Below, piece by piece: positions 43,084 through 52,590 of a stretch of 64,000 nucleotides of DNA (position 1 is its first letter; every line of letters begins with the position of its first letter). A program made the position numbers and the translations under genes. The notes under the pieces are model-generated. The model saw only the letters and a program-made list of their open reading frames with translations. It had not been told where the DNA came from and ran no database searches. The DNA is taken from the NCBI RefSeq assembly GCF_001648775.1, contig NZ_LVEJ01000029.1:1-64000 (forward strand). Reading direction: 5' to 3'. This stretch comes from Pseudomonas fluorescens. GTDB lineage: Bacteria > Pseudomonadota > Gammaproteobacteria > Pseudomonadales > Pseudomonadaceae.

Positions 43084-44808
43084 TTAAAGAGTCTCGGATC
43101 CGGTCAGGCGCTTGATGGTGCTGCGCAGAATGGTGCTGTCGGGCTGATCCTTGAGGAATTTGCCCCAGATTTGTTTGGCTTCGCGTTGGTTGCCCTTGGT
43201 CCACAACACTTCACCGAGGTGGGCGGCGACTTCGTGATCAGGGAAACGCTCCAGTGCTTGACGCAGATATTTCTCGGCGTCATCCAGATTGCCCATGCGG
43301 TAATTCACCCAGCCGAGGCTGTCGAGTACGGCCGGATCTTCCGGATTGATCTGATGCGCCTGTTCGATCAGCGCTTTCGCTTCAGCGTAGCGTGTGGTGC
43401 GATCGGACAGGGTGTAGCCCAAGGCGTTCAGCGCCATGGCGTTGTCCGGATCGCGCTTGATGATCAGGCGCAGATCTTTTTCCATCTGCGCCAGGTCATT
43501 GCGTTTTTCCGCGAGCATCGCCCGGGTGTAAAGCAGATTCAGATCGTCCGGGTATTGCTGCAAAGCTTGTTGCAGGACTTTCCAGGCTTTGTCGTCCTGT
43601 TTGTTGGCCGACAGGGTTTCCGATTCGATCAGGTACAACTGAATCGCGTAATCCGGTTGCTCATCACGCTGGGCGGCGAGTTTGCTTTGCGCTTCAGCGG
43701 TCTTGCCGTTGTTCATCAGAATATCGGCCTGACGCAATTGCGCCGGCAGATAATCGTTGCCCGGGCCGACCTGGGCGTATTCGATGAGGGCGCCTTGCGG
43801 GTCATTGCGCTCTTCGGCGATGCGGCCCAGATTCAGGTGTGCCGAATCGACGTGGCTTTCCCGGGCGATCAAGTCTTCCAGATAACCTTTGGCCTCGTCC
43901 CAGGCTTTGGCTTCCAGGCAGACCAGCGCCAGCGAGTAACGCAACTCGTCGTCTTCCGGGTATTGCTGAACGAGGCTGGAGAACTCGGCCTTGGCGTCGT
44001 CCATGCGGTCCTGTTCGACCAGCATGCGCGCGTAAGTCAGGCGCAGGCGCTTGTCGTCCGGGTACTTCTTGATGCTTTTTTGCAGCAGCGGCAGGGCTTC
44101 GTCGCCACGGTTGAGCAACTGAAGCAGGCGTGCGCGCAGCAGAATCGGAGCAATCTCACCGTCTTCCGGTGGATTGTCTTCGAGCAGGGCCAGTGCTGCC
44201 TTGTTGTCGCCATCCTGCTGCAAAAGCAGGGCCTTGCCGAAAATCAGTTGGCTGTTGTTCGGATGACGCTGCAGCAAGCGGTCGAAACTTTTCATCAGAC
44301 CGTTGCGGGTTTCCTGATCGGTATCCGCCGCCGACAGCGCGAGAAAATCGAAATGGGTGTCGCCCTTGCCCTGCAGGACTTTCTCCATATAGACCATGGA
44401 GTCGTCATAACGCCCGGCGCGCGCCAGTTGCACGGCAGCGGCGCGTTGCGCTTCGAGGTCGTCCGGAGCGTTTTTCGCCCAGATCAGCGCGGTATCGAGG
44501 GCCGGTTGATCGGCGCCCAGATATTCGGCGATACGGAAGGCGCGTTCGGAGACGCCCGGATCCTGGGTATTGATGGCCTGGGTCACGTAGTTGTCCAAGG
44601 CAATGTCGAAACGATTGCGCTGGCCGGCGAGTTCGGCGCTCAACAGGCTGAAAACGGTTTCTTCGCTGAACGAGCTGTAAACCTTGGGTTTTTCAGGCGC
44701 GGGCGTGGTGTCTTCAACCGGCGACGTACCGTCCGGCGACACGGGGGCCAAGGCCTGGCAGCCGCTGAGGAAGACAAAAGCGAGGAGCAACGCGGAAGAT
44801 CTATTCAT
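43084..44808 (-). CDS. TPR-repeat lipoprotein
   Basis: A 574-residue lipoprotein (MNRSSALLLAFVFLSGCQAL, lipobox LSGC). The rest is a long helical array of tetratricopeptide repeats from about residue 60 to the end. Examples are LLYTRAMLAEKRNDLAQMEK and the DSLGWVNYRMGNLDDAEKYL repeat near the C-terminus. The protein is probably periplasmic-facing and a scaffold for envelope protein interactions. Its precise role is unknown, but it is conserved next to lolB, which hints at lipoprotein or outer-membrane assembly. It is first in the lolB-ispE operon and divergent from hemA. Confidence 0.9.
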   Translation of the reverse strand: MNRSSALLLAFVFLSGCQALAPVSPDGTSPVEDTTPAPEKPKVYSSFSEETVFSLLSAELAGQRNRFDIALDNYVTQAINTQDPGVSERAFRIAEYLGADQPALDTALIWAKNAPDDLEAQRAAAVQLARAGRYDDSMVYMEKVLQGKGDTHFDFLALSAADTDQETRNGLMKSFDRLLQRHPNNSQLIFGKALLLQQDGDNKAALALLEDNPPEDGEIAPILLRARLLQLLNRGDEALPLLQKSIKKYPDDKRLRLTYARMLVEQDRMDDAKAEFSSLVQQYPEDDELRYSLALVCLEAKAWDEAKGYLEDLIARESHVDSAHLNLGRIAEERNDPQGALIEYAQVGPGNDYLPAQLRQADILMNNGKTAEAQSKLAAQRDEQPDYAIQLYLIESETLSANKQDDKAWKVLQQALQQYPDDLNLLYTRAMLAEKRNDLAQMEKDLRLIIKRDPDNAMALNALGYTLSDRTTRYAEAKALIEQAHQINPEDPAVLDSLGWVNYRMGNLDDAEKYLRQALERFPDHEVAAHLGEVLWTKGNQREAKQIWGKFLKDQPDSTILRSTIKRLTGSETL

Positions 44809-44890
44809 ATAGGAAGAGGACGACTAACCTGCGGTCGGATCATCATGACACAAGCCTTCGGCCAAACATAACCGAGACTCAATTGTGCCC

Positions 44891-44896
44891 ATTATA
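44891..44896 (-). promoter_or_regulatory. Candidate -10 box for the TPR-lolB-ispE operon
   Basis: A perfect TATAAT on minus, about 83 bp before the TPR gene start. The best -35 (TTGTCC) is only 14 bp away, so the call rests mainly on the -10. Confidence 0.4.
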
Positions 44897-44990
44897 GGGG
44901 CTGACGATTGGGACAATAGTCAGCGGTAGTTGTTCTGAATCTTTCGAAGGTGGACAATTGCCGGCTTCACGTCACCATCAGCGACCTTGA

Positions 44991-46277
44991 ATGGCCTTCC
45001 TTGCACTCGGTATCAACCACAAGACTGCTTCAGTAGACGTCCGCGAGCGCGTGGCTTTTACTCCTGAACAGCTGGTGGAGGCCTTGCAGCAGCTCTGCCG
45101 ACTGACCGACAGCCGCGAAGCCGCGATCCTCTCCACCTGCAATCGCAGTGAGCTTTATATAGAACAGGATCAGCTTTCTGCCGATATCGTGCTGCGCTGG
45201 CTGGCCGACTATCACCATTTAAGCCTCGATGAGCTGCGCGCGAGTGCTTATGTGCATGAAGATGATGCGGCAGTTCGTCACATGATGCGCGTCGCCTCCG
45301 GGCTCGACTCGCTGGTGCTCGGTGAACCGCAGATTCTCGGTCAGATGAAGTCGGCCTACGCCGTGGCCCGCGAGGCCGGCACCATCGGCCCGCTGTTGGG
45401 GCGGCTATTCCAGGCAACGTTCAATGCCGCCAAGCAGGTGCGCACCGACACGGCGATCGGTGAAAACCCGGTTTCCGTGGCGTTTGCCGCGGTAAGCCTG
45501 GCGAAACAGATTTTCAGTGATTTGCAGCGCAGCCAGGCTCTGTTGATCGGCGCAGGCGAGACCATCACCCTGGTCGCCCGCCATTTGCACGAGCTGGGCG
45601 TCAAGCGCATCGTCGTTGCCAACCGCACCCTTGAACGCGCCAGTCTGCTGGCCGAACAGTTCGGCGCCCACGCGGTGTTGCTCTCGGACATCCCGGCCGA
45701 ACTGGTGCGCAGTGACATCGTTATCAGTTCCACCGCCAGTCAGTTGCCGATTCTTGGCAAGGGCGCGGTCGAGAGCGCATTGAAGCTGCGCAAGCACAAA
45801 CCGATTTTCATGGTCGACATTGCCGTTCCCCGCGACATCGAGCCGGAAGTCGGCGAGTTGGACGACGTTTACCTCTACAGCGTCGACGATCTCCACGAAG
45901 TGGTCGCCGAAAACCTCAAGAGCCGTCAGGGTGCCGCGCAAGCGGCCGAAGAGATGGTGTCGGTCGGTGCCGACGATTTCATGGTGCGCCTGCGCGAGCT
46001 GGCGGCGGTCGACGTGCTCAAGGCCTATCGTCAACAGAGCGAACGCCTGCGCGATGAGGAGCTGCAAAAAGCCCTGCGCCTGCTGGCCAATGGCGGCAAC
46101 GCCGAAGAGGTGCTCGGGCAATTGGCCCGTGGCCTGACCAATAAACTGTTGCACGCGCCCAGCGTGCAACTGAAAAAGCTTTCTGCCGAAGGCCGCCTCG
46201 ATGCGCTGGCCATGGCCCAGGAACTCTTTGCCCTTGAGGGCTCACCGGATAGCTTTTCGGATAAAAAACCGCAATGA
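44991..46277 (+). CDS. hemA: Glutamyl-tRNA reductase
   Basis: 428 residues, normal length. The N-terminal GINHKTASVDVRERVAF and the catalytic-Cys block ILSTCNRSELYIE (about residues 45-57) are plain. The NADPH fold appears in ALLIGAGETITLVARHLHEL. It reduces Glu-tRNA to glutamate-1-semialdehyde, the first step of C5 tetrapyrrole synthesis. It opens the hemA-prfA-prmC-moeB-murI operon and overlaps prfA by ATGA. hemH lies 15 kb away in the same window. Confidence 0.97.
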   Translation: MAFLALGINHKTASVDVRERVAFTPEQLVEALQQLCRLTDSREAAILSTCNRSELYIEQDQLSADIVLRWLADYHHLSLDELRASAYVHEDDAAVRHMMRVASGLDSLVLGEPQILGQMKSAYAVAREAGTIGPLLGRLFQATFNAAKQVRTDTAIGENPVSVAFAAVSLAKQIFSDLQRSQALLIGAGETITLVARHLHELGVKRIVVANRTLERASLLAEQFGAHAVLLSDIPAELVRSDIVISSTASQLPILGKGAVESALKLRKHKPIFMVDIAVPRDIEPEVGELDDVYLYSVDDLHEVVAENLKSRQGAAQAAEEMVSVGADDFMVRLRELAAVDVLKAYRQQSERLRDEELQKALRLLANGGNAEEVLGQLARGLTNKLLHAPSVQLKKLSAEGRLDALAMAQELFALEGSPDSFSDKKPQ

Positions 46278-47356
46278 AAGCGTCACTGCTCAATAAGCTG
46301 GATGTGCTCCAGGACCGATTCGAGGAACTGACCGCGCTGCTCGGCGACGGCGAAGTCATTGCCGATCAAACCAGATTCCGCGCCTATTCCAAGGAATACG
46401 CCGAACTCGAGCCGGTCGTACACGCCTATAAAAAGCTGCTCGGCGTACAAAGCGATCTTGAAGGCGCGCAGGCGCTGCTCAAGGACAACGACCCGGACAT
46501 GCGCGAAATGGCCGTGGAAGAAGTCCGCGAAGCCAAAGAATTGCTGGTGACCCTGGAAGACGATCTGCAACGCATGTTGCTGCCCAAGGATCCGAATGAC
46601 GGGCGCAACGTGTACCTCGAAATTCGCGCCGGCACCGGTGGTGACGAGGCGGCGATCTTTTCCGGCGACCTGTTCCGCATGTACTCGCGTTATGCCGAGC
46701 GTCGTGGCTGGCGTGTCGAGATTCTTTCGGCAAACGAAGGCGAACACGGTGGCTATAAAGAAGTCATCGCGCGCATTGAAGGCGACAACGTCTACGGCAA
46801 GCTGAAGTTCGAATCCGGGGCGCACCGCGTACAGCGCGTACCCGCCACCGAATCCCAGGGCCGTATCCACACCTCGGCCTGCACCGTCGCGGTGTTGCCC
46901 GAGCCGGACGAGCGCGAAGCCATCGAGATCAACCCGGCGGATTTGCGCGTCGACACTTACCGTTCCTCCGGGGCCGGTGGTCAGCACGTCAACACCACCG
47001 ATTCGGCGATCCGCATCACGCACATACCGACCGGCACCGTCGTCGAGTGTCAGGAAGAACGTTCCCAGCACAAGAACCGTGCCCGGGCGATGGCCTGGCT
47101 GTCGGCCAAGCTCAACGATCAGCAAACCGCCGCGGCGGCCAATGCCATCGCCAGCGAGCGTAAATTGCTCGTTGGTTCCGGCGACCGTTCCGAGCGTATC
47201 CGCACCTACAACTATGCCCAGGGCCGGGTCACCGACCATCGCGTCAACCTGACCCTGTACTCGCTGGATGAAATTCTTGCCGGTGGCGTTGAAGCGGTAA
47301 TCGAGCCGTTGCTGGCCGAATACCAGGCTGACCAACTCGCCGCGATAGGTGAATAA
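46274..47356 (+). CDS. prfA: Peptide chain release factor 1
   Basis: 360 residues. The stop-codon-reading PxT motif appears in RVPATESQGRIHTSA (PAT, as in RF1), and the peptidyl-transferase GGQ is in GAGGQHVNTTDSA (about residue 235). It terminates translation at UAA and UAG. The start overlaps the hemA stop, and prmC, which methylates the GGQ glutamine, begins immediately after the stop. The two are a functional pair. Confidence 0.97.
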   Translation: MKASLLNKLDVLQDRFEELTALLGDGEVIADQTRFRAYSKEYAELEPVVHAYKKLLGVQSDLEGAQALLKDNDPDMREMAVEEVREAKELLVTLEDDLQRMLLPKDPNDGRNVYLEIRAGTGGDEAAIFSGDLFRMYSRYAERRGWRVEILSANEGEHGGYKEVIARIEGDNVYGKLKFESGAHRVQRVPATESQGRIHTSACTVAVLPEPDEREAIEINPADLRVDTYRSSGAGGQHVNTTDSAIRITHIPTGTVVECQEERSQHKNRARAMAWLSAKLNDQQTAAAANAIASERKLLVGSGDRSERIRTYNYAQGRVTDHRVNLTLYSLDEILAGGVEAVIEPLLAEYQADQLAAIGE

Positions 47357-48187
47357 ATGACCATCATTGCCAGCCTGTTGCGCGCCGCCGAACTGCCGGA
47401 TTCACCGACGGCGCGTCTGGATGCCGAATTGCTTCTGGCCGCTGCGCTGGGCAAGTCGCGCAGTTTTCTGCACACCTGGCCCGAGCGCATCGTGCCGAGT
47501 GAGGCGGCGCTGACGTTTGCCGAGTACCTGCAACGTCGTCGTGGCGGCGAGCCGGTGGCCTACATTCTCGGCCAGCAAGGTTTCTGGAAACTCGATCTGG
47601 AAGTCGCACCGCACACGCTGATCCCGCGCCCGGACACTGAACTGCTAGTGGAAGCGGCGCTGGAATTGCTGCCCGCGACCCCGGCGAAAGTGCTCGATCT
47701 CGGCACTGGCAGTGGCGCAATTGCGTTGGCTTTGGCCAGCGAACGTCCGGCGTGGAAAGTCACTGCGGTGGATCGCGTGCTCGAAGCCGTTGCCTTGGCC
47801 GAGCGTAATCGTCAGCGCCTGCATTTGAACAACGCCACCGTGCTGAGCAGCCATTGGTTTAGCGCGCTGGCAGGTCAGCGTTTCCAGTTGATCATCAGTA
47901 ACCCGCCGTACATTGCCGCCGCCGATCCGCATCTGGTCGAAGGCGATGTGCGCTTCGAACCGGCCAGCGCACTGGTCGCCGGTGAAGACGGGCTCGACGA
48001 TCTGCGTCTGATCGTCGCCCAGGCACCGGAGCATCTGCAGACCGGTGGCTGGCTGATGCTCGAACACGGCTATGATCAAGCCGAAGCCGTGCGCGATCTG
48101 CTGCTGACGCGCGGTTTTGAAGAAGTCCACAGCCGCACCGATCTGGGCGGCCATCAACGCATCAGTCTGGGACGCCTGCCGTGCTGA
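47357..48187 (+). CDS. prmC: Release factor glutamine methyltransferase PrmC (HemK)
   Basis: 276 residues. The S-adenosylmethionine loop is VLDLGTGSGAIALAL (about residues 113-127) and the substrate-Gln motif is ISNPPYIAAADP (about 182). The N-terminal helical domain ends before the IPRPDTELLVE block. PrmC N5-methylates the GGQ glutamine of release factors. It begins right after prfA and overlaps moeB by 7 bp. Confidence 0.97.
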   Translation: MTIIASLLRAAELPDSPTARLDAELLLAAALGKSRSFLHTWPERIVPSEAALTFAEYLQRRRGGEPVAYILGQQGFWKLDLEVAPHTLIPRPDTELLVEAALELLPATPAKVLDLGTGSGAIALALASERPAWKVTAVDRVLEAVALAERNRQRLHLNNATVLSSHWFSALAGQRFQLIISNPPYIAAADPHLVEGDVRFEPASALVAGEDGLDDLRLIVAQAPEHLQTGGWLMLEHGYDQAEAVRDLLLTRGFEEVHSRTDLGGHQRISLGRLPC

Positions 48188-48936
48188 ATGATCAGGAATT
48201 GCTGCGCTACAGCCGGCAGATTCTGCTGCAACACATCGATATCGACGGGCAATTGAAGCTCAAAGACAGTCGCGTGTTGATCGTCGGCCTCGGCGGTCTC
48301 GGCGCGCCGGTTGCCTTGTATCTGGCGGCGGCGGGTGTCGGCGAGTTGCATCTGGCGGATTTCGACACGGTCGACCTGACCAACCTGCAACGCCAGATCA
48401 TTCATGACACCGACAGCGTCGGGATGAGCAAGGTCGATTCGGCGCTCAAGCGTTTGAGTGCGATCAACCCAGAGATTCAATTGATCGCCCATCGTCAGGC
48501 GCTGGACGAGGATTCTCTCGCGGCTGCCGTGGCGGCGGTGGATCTGGTGCTCGACTGTTCCGATAACTTTTCCACCCGCGAAGCGGTCAACGCTGCCTGT
48601 GTGGCCGCGTGCAAACCGTTGGTCAGCGGCGCGGCGATTCGTCTGGAAGGGCAGTTGTCGGTGTTCGATCCGCGTCGCGCCGAGAGCCCGTGTTACCACT
48701 GTTTATACGGCCACGGCAGCGAAGCTGAACTGACCTGCAGCGAGGCCGGTGTGGTCGGGCCGCTGGTCGGTCTGGTCGGCAGCCTGCAAGCGCTTGAGGC
48801 CTTGAAGGTCTTGGTCGGTTTCGGTGAACCGCTGGTGGGGCGCTTGCTGTTGATCGATGCCTTGGGGTCGCGTTTCCGTGAGCTGCGGGTCAAGCGTGAT
48901 CCGGGTTGCAGCGTCTGTGGTTCGCGCCATGCGTGA
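48181..48936 (+). CDS. moeB: Molybdopterin-synthase adenylyltransferase (MoeB/ThiF family)
   Basis: 251 residues from a GTG start that overlaps the prmC end. The ATP-binding motif is LIVGLGGLGAPVALYLAAAG (about residues 34-53), and the catalytic region reads DFDTVDLTNLQRQII. Two CxxC pairs (CYHC and CSVC near the C-terminus) should bind structural zinc. MoeB adenylates the C-terminal glycine of MoaD for molybdenum cofactor synthesis; ThiF-like dual use is possible. Other mo genes are not in the window. Confidence 0.94.
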   Translation: MLNDQELLRYSRQILLQHIDIDGQLKLKDSRVLIVGLGGLGAPVALYLAAAGVGELHLADFDTVDLTNLQRQIIHDTDSVGMSKVDSALKRLSAINPEIQLIAHRQALDEDSLAAAVAAVDLVLDCSDNFSTREAVNAACVAACKPLVSGAAIRLEGQLSVFDPRRAESPCYHCLYGHGSEAELTCSEAGVVGPLVGLVGSLQALEALKVLVGFGEPLVGRLLLIDALGSRFRELRVKRDPGCSVCGSRHA

Positions 48937-49720
48937 AGCGCCGATCGGCGTATTCGACTCCGGTGTCGGCGGCTTGTCGGTCCTGGCAGAAATCCAGCGC
49001 TTGCTGCCCAATGAATCGCTGCTCTATGTCGCCGATTGCGGGCACATTCCCTACGGTGAGAAAACCCCGGAGTTCATCCGCCAGCGCTGCAGCGTGATGG
49101 CCGGGTTTTTCCGCGAGCAGGGCGCCAAGGCCTTGGTCATCGCGTGTAATACCGCGACGGTCGCAGGTGTCGCCGATCTACGCCGTGATTTTCCCGACTG
49201 GCCGCTGGTCGGCATGGAGCCTGCGGTCAAACCGGCGGCAGCCGCGACACGCAGCGGGGTGGTCGGCGTGCTCGCCACTACCGGGACGTTGCAGAGCGCC
49301 AAGTTCGCCGCGCTGCTTGATCGCTTCGCCACCGACGTGCGCGTGGTTACCCAGCCGTGCCCCGGTCTGGTCGAGCTGATTGAAAGCGGCGATCTGCACA
49401 GCGCCGAGCTGCGCCAGTTGCTGCAGGGGTATGTCGAGCCGCTGCTGGCCAGCGGTTGCGACACGATTATTCTTGGTTGCACGCACTATCCCTTTCTCAA
49501 GCCGATGCTCAAGTCGATGCTCCCCGAGGACATCAGCCTGATCGATACCGGCGCTGCCGTGGCGCGGCAACTGCAGCGGCTTTTGGCGGAGCGCGATTTA
49601 CTCGCTGCCGGCCCGAACCAGCCGGTCAGATTCTGGACCAGCGCTGATCCTGCGTACTTGAAAAACATCTTGCCGCTGCTGGGACAAAACGCTGGCGAAG
49701 TGCAAAACTTCGACTTGTAA
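48929..49720 (+). CDS. murI: Glutamate racemase
   Basis: 263 residues from ATG 48929, overlapping the moeB stop. Both catalytic cysteines are visible in VIACNTATVAG (about residue 74) and LGCTHYPFLKP (about 185). VFDSGVGGLSVLAEIQ opens the protein. It converts L- to D-glutamate for peptidoglycan precursors in the cytoplasm. It is the last gene of the hemA operon, with no clear terminator before pagL. Confidence 0.96.
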   Translation: MREAPIGVFDSGVGGLSVLAEIQRLLPNESLLYVADCGHIPYGEKTPEFIRQRCSVMAGFFREQGAKALVIACNTATVAGVADLRRDFPDWPLVGMEPAVKPAAAATRSGVVGVLATTGTLQSAKFAALLDRFATDVRVVTQPCPGLVELIESGDLHSAELRQLLQGYVEPLLASGCDTIILGCTHYPFLKPMLKSMLPEDISLIDTGAAVARQLQRLLAERDLLAAGPNQPVRFWTSADPAYLKNILPLLGQNAGEVQNFDL

Positions 49721-49832
49721 AAAAATTGTGAAATAACTAAAAAATCAGCTGAACTTCTGAGCAGGCGCTAGCTTCTATAGCGAAGAGTTACCTAGAAAAC
49801 CAAACGATCGTTCCGGAAAAGGAAGTTTCAAC

Positions 49833-50351
49833 GTGAAGCGACTATTCTGCTTGGCCGCGATTGCGGCCGCACTGATGGGGCAAAGTTTTACTGCACAAGC
49901 GGCAGGCGTGGAGTTCGCAGTGGGGGCCACCAGCGACTCGACGATGACATACCGCCTGGGCATGAATTTCGACTGGGACAAGAGCTGGCTGCAGAGTGAC
50001 GTTGGTCGCCTGACCGGTTACTGGAGCGGCGCCTACACCTACTGGGAAGGCGACAAGACCTCCAGTAACAACAGCCTGTCGTTCTCGCCGGTCTTTGTTT
50101 ACGAATTTGCCGGTCAATCGGTGAAACCGTATGTCGAGGCGGGGATTGGTGTGGCGGCCTTCTCTAACACCAAGTACGAATCCAACAATCTGGGCGGCTC
50201 TTTCCAGTTCGAAGACCGCTTCGGTTTTGGTCTGCGTTTCAATGGCGGACATGAAGTCGGGATCCGTGCGACGCACTATTCCAACGCCGGTCTGGCCAGC
50301 AGTAACGACGGTGTAGAAAGTTACTCGCTGCATTACACGATGCCGCTCTAA
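49833..50351 (+). CDS. pagL: Lipid A 3-O-deacylase PagL
   Basis: 172 residues from a GTG start with AAGGAAG upstream. A Sec signal (MKRLFCLAAIAAALMGQSFT, cleavage near AQA|AGV) leads into a small outer-membrane beta barrel with alternating aromatic strands. The catalytic set of PagL is recognisable near the C-terminus: HYSNAG (His-x-Ser) followed by the Glu in NDGVESYSLHY. It removes the 3-O acyl chain of lipid A in the outer membrane. In other bacteria it is PhoPQ-controlled; I did not find a clear PhoP box here. Confidence 0.92.
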   Translation: MKRLFCLAAIAAALMGQSFTAQAAGVEFAVGATSDSTMTYRLGMNFDWDKSWLQSDVGRLTGYWSGAYTYWEGDKTSSNNSLSFSPVFVYEFAGQSVKPYVEAGIGVAAFSNTKYESNNLGGSFQFEDRFGFGLRFNGGHEVGIRATHYSNAGLASSNDGVESYSLHYTMPL

Positions 50352-50370
50352 CTGATACACACCTGACCCT

Positions 50371-50459
50371 GTGGGAGCGAGCCTGCTCGCGAAAGCTATT
50401 TCACATTCAACGAAGATGTTGAATTGAAGAGCGCTTTCGCGAGCAGGCTCGCTCCCACA
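50371..50459. repeat. REP pair (REPIN), outward type
   Basis: TGTGGGAGCGAGCCTGCTCG and its inverse, about 41 bases apart, lie between the convergent pagL and YkgJ-type genes. Confidence 0.9.
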
Positions 50460-50482
50460 TTTGGTTTGGGGTGTTCTTGAGG

Positions 50483-50788
50483 TCAGCGGTAAGCGGTCGT
50501 GATGCCTTTGCGCTCTTCAATGCATTCCGGCGCGCCCATTTCGAACTCGCGGCAGATCAGCGGACGTTTCTCATAGATCGTGCACATCATGCTGTCGCGA
50601 TCCAGCGCTGCACACCAGCCATCGTCCAGACGCAGCATCACTTCACCGCCCCACTCATCGGTATCGATAAAGCGATCAGGCACGCCGGTGTCGGTGATCA
50701 GCATCACTTCGAGCTGACAGCAGCAGGCTGCGCAGGTCGAGCAGGTAACGGCCGGTTCGGCGATTTGCTGGTGGGGGATGGTTTTCAT
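50483..50788 (-). CDS. YkgJ-family cysteine-cluster protein
   Basis: A 101-residue protein with the CxxCxxCC-type N-terminal cluster (TCSTCAACCCQLEV, about residues 15-28). A second cysteine set follows (WCAALDRDSMMCTIYEKRP, then LICREFEMGAPEC). The family (zinc or iron-sulfur binding, UPF0153-like) has no settled function. The eight to nine cysteines suggest a bound metal cluster. It is monocistronic, between the pagL REP pair and the end of the light-related operon on the same strand; a 52-bp gap separates them, so read-through is conceivable. Confidence 0.88.
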   Translation of the reverse strand: MKTIPHQQIAEPAVTCSTCAACCCQLEVMLITDTGVPDRFIDTDEWGGEVMLRLDDGWCAALDRDSMMCTIYEKRPLICREFEMGAPECIEERKGITTAYR

Positions 50789-50840
50789 GGCGCCAGTGTA
50801 AGGCAGCGACCGAGGCGTGTGTGAAAGGTCTGACAGACGC

Positions 50841-51332
50841 TCACTGACTTAAGCGCCGAGCCATCACATGCAGCAACGGAAACAGCAGCGCCCAGAGCAG
50901 GCCGATGCCGATCAGCGTCGGCCACTCGCCGTAGGGAAAAGCCACACCGGCCAGTCGCCCGCCGCCGTAGTACGACAACGCCCCGCCAACAGCACCGAGT
51001 GCACTCGCCAGCCACCAGGGCCGCGCGCTCCAGGCCAGGCAATGACGCAAGGTGGTCGCGAGCAACGCCCACAGCAACATTAGCCACAACGGAATCAGCG
51101 GCGACAGGTCCTGAAATTCGAACACACCCGCCGCGCGCAAAATGCTATCGACCGCCGTGCCGACAATCACCACGCTCAACATCAAACGGCCCTCGGCCGC
51201 CCAACTGCTGATCCAGCGCAGATGAATCACCAGCACCGCCAACGCCAGCAGCAACCACAAGCTGTTGCCGCCGAGCACGCAGGTCAGCCAGCCAATCTGG
51301 AACAAAACGGCATTGGCGACACGCTCAAGCAT
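50841..51332 (-). CDS. DUF2878 integral membrane protein
   Basis: 163 residues with about four to five hydrophobic segments (for example LIPLWLMLLWALLATTLRHC). It is recognised as DUF2878, a family seen next to the DUF1365/cyclopropane-synthase genes in many proteobacteria. Function is unknown; a role in membrane lipid modification is inferred only from neighbours. Its start overlaps the Cfa-like gene stop by 8 bp, and it is the last gene of the photolyase-led run. No clear terminator is seen after it. Confidence 0.82.
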   Translation of the reverse strand: MLERVANAVLFQIGWLTCVLGGNSLWLLLALAVLVIHLRWISSWAAEGRLMLSVVIVGTAVDSILRAAGVFEFQDLSPLIPLWLMLLWALLATTLRHCLAWSARPWWLASALGAVGGALSYYGGGRLAGVAFPYGEWPTLIGIGLLWALLFPLLHVMARRLSQ

Positions 51333-52590
51333 CGAAGCGGCCGAGCAACGGTGCGGGCATCGCGGCCGGTTTGGCCAGCAACAGTTGCGCCGTGCCGATG
51401 GTGCGTTCGAGGAAGCCGCCCTCGCAGTAGCACAGGTAAAACTCCCACAGCCGCAGGAAATAGTCGTCGTAACCCAACTCGCTCAAACGGCCATGGGCGC
51501 GACGGAAGTTCTCGTGCCACAAGCGCAGTGTACGCGCGTAATGCAGGCCAAAATCTTCCATGTGCAGCAGGTTCATATCGGTGTCGCGGCTGACCACTTC
51601 GAGCATCTTCTGCACGCAGGGCAGGGCGCCGCCGGGGAAGATGTACCGCTGGATGAAATCGACGCCGCGCTTGGCCTGTTCATAGCGCTGCTCACGAATG
51701 GTGATCGCCTGAATCAGCATCAGGCCGTTGCTCTTGAGCAGGTGCGCGCACTGTTTGAAGTAGGTCGGCAGGAAGCGATGACCGACCGCTTCGATCATCT
51801 CGATCGACACCAGTTTGTCGTACTCGCCAGTGAGGTCGCGGTAGTCCTTGAGCAACAGCGTGACCTGATCCTGCAAACCGAGTTGTTCAATGCGTTGCGC
51901 GGTAAACGCGTACTGCTCTTTCGACAGGGTCGTGGTGGTCACGCGGCAGCCGTAATGTTGCGCGGCGTAGAGCGCCATGCTGCCCCAACCGGTGCCGATC
52001 TCGAGCAAATGGTCGCCGGGCTTGAGCGCGAGTTTCTGGCAGATCCGCTCCAGCTTGTTCAGTTGCGCCTGTTCGAGGCTGTCTTCAGGGGTGAGGAATT
52101 GCGCCGCCGAATACATCATGGTCGGGTCGAGAAACTGCTCGAACAGATCATTGCCGAGGTCGTAATGCGCGGCGATGTTTTTCTGCGAGCCCTTGCGCGT
52201 GTTGCGGTTGAGCCAGTGCAAGCCTTGCACCAACGGCCGGCCGAGGCGGGCCAGACCGCCCTCCATCGCGTCGAGCACCTCAAGGTTACTGACAAACACG
52301 CGCACCACTGCGGTCAGGTCCGGCGAACTCCAGTAGCCGTGGATAAACGCCTCGCCAGCGCCGATGGAACCGTTGCCGGCGACCATGCCCCAGACGGCCG
52401 GATCGGCCACATGAATTTCCCCGAGCAACGGGCTGCCCGGGGTGCCGAACATCAGGCGTTCGCCATCCTCGACCACCAACAGTTGCCCGTGTTTGAGCTG
52501 GCCTAACTGGCGCAATACGCCCCGGCGCAACAGCGAACCGGTCAAACCGTTAGTGCTGAGCCGACTGACCGACAGGCTAGAGGATTTCAT
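51325..52590 (-). CDS. Cyclopropane-fatty-acid-synthase-like SAM methyltransferase
   Basis: 421 residues from ATG 52590 with AAGGAG eight bases upstream. The S-adenosylmethionine loop is HLLEIGTGWGSMALYAA (about residues 175-191) and the CFA-type C-terminus reads FLRLWEFYLCYCEGGFLERT. CFA enzymes methylate unsaturated acyl chains of phospholipids. In this gene context (SDR, FAD oxidase, DUF1365) relatives are linked to furan-containing or methylated fatty acids in alphaproteobacteria (ufa genes, as I recall). It overlaps DUF1365 upstream by 14 bp and DUF2878 downstream. Confidence 0.88.
   Translation of the reverse strand: MKSSSLSVSRLSTNGLTGSLLRRGVLRQLGQLKHGQLLVVEDGERLMFGTPGSPLLGEIHVADPAVWGMVAGNGSIGAGEAFIHGYWSSPDLTAVVRVFVSNLEVLDAMEGGLARLGRPLVQGLHWLNRNTRKGSQKNIAAHYDLGNDLFEQFLDPTMMYSAAQFLTPEDSLEQAQLNKLERICQKLALKPGDHLLEIGTGWGSMALYAAQHYGCRVTTTTLSKEQYAFTAQRIEQLGLQDQVTLLLKDYRDLTGEYDKLVSIEMIEAVGHRFLPTYFKQCAHLLKSNGLMLIQAITIREQRYEQAKRGVDFIQRYIFPGGALPCVQKMLEVVSRDTDMNLLHMEDFGLHYARTLRLWHENFRRAHGRLSELGYDDYFLRLWEFYLCYCEGGFLERTIGTAQLLLAKPAAMPAPLLGRFDA

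Noticed and set aside
42865..44871. 668-codon open frame on plus, opposite lolB and the TPR lipoprotein gene
   Set aside because: Antisense to two well-supported lipoprotein genes; no ribosome-binding site or family sequence.
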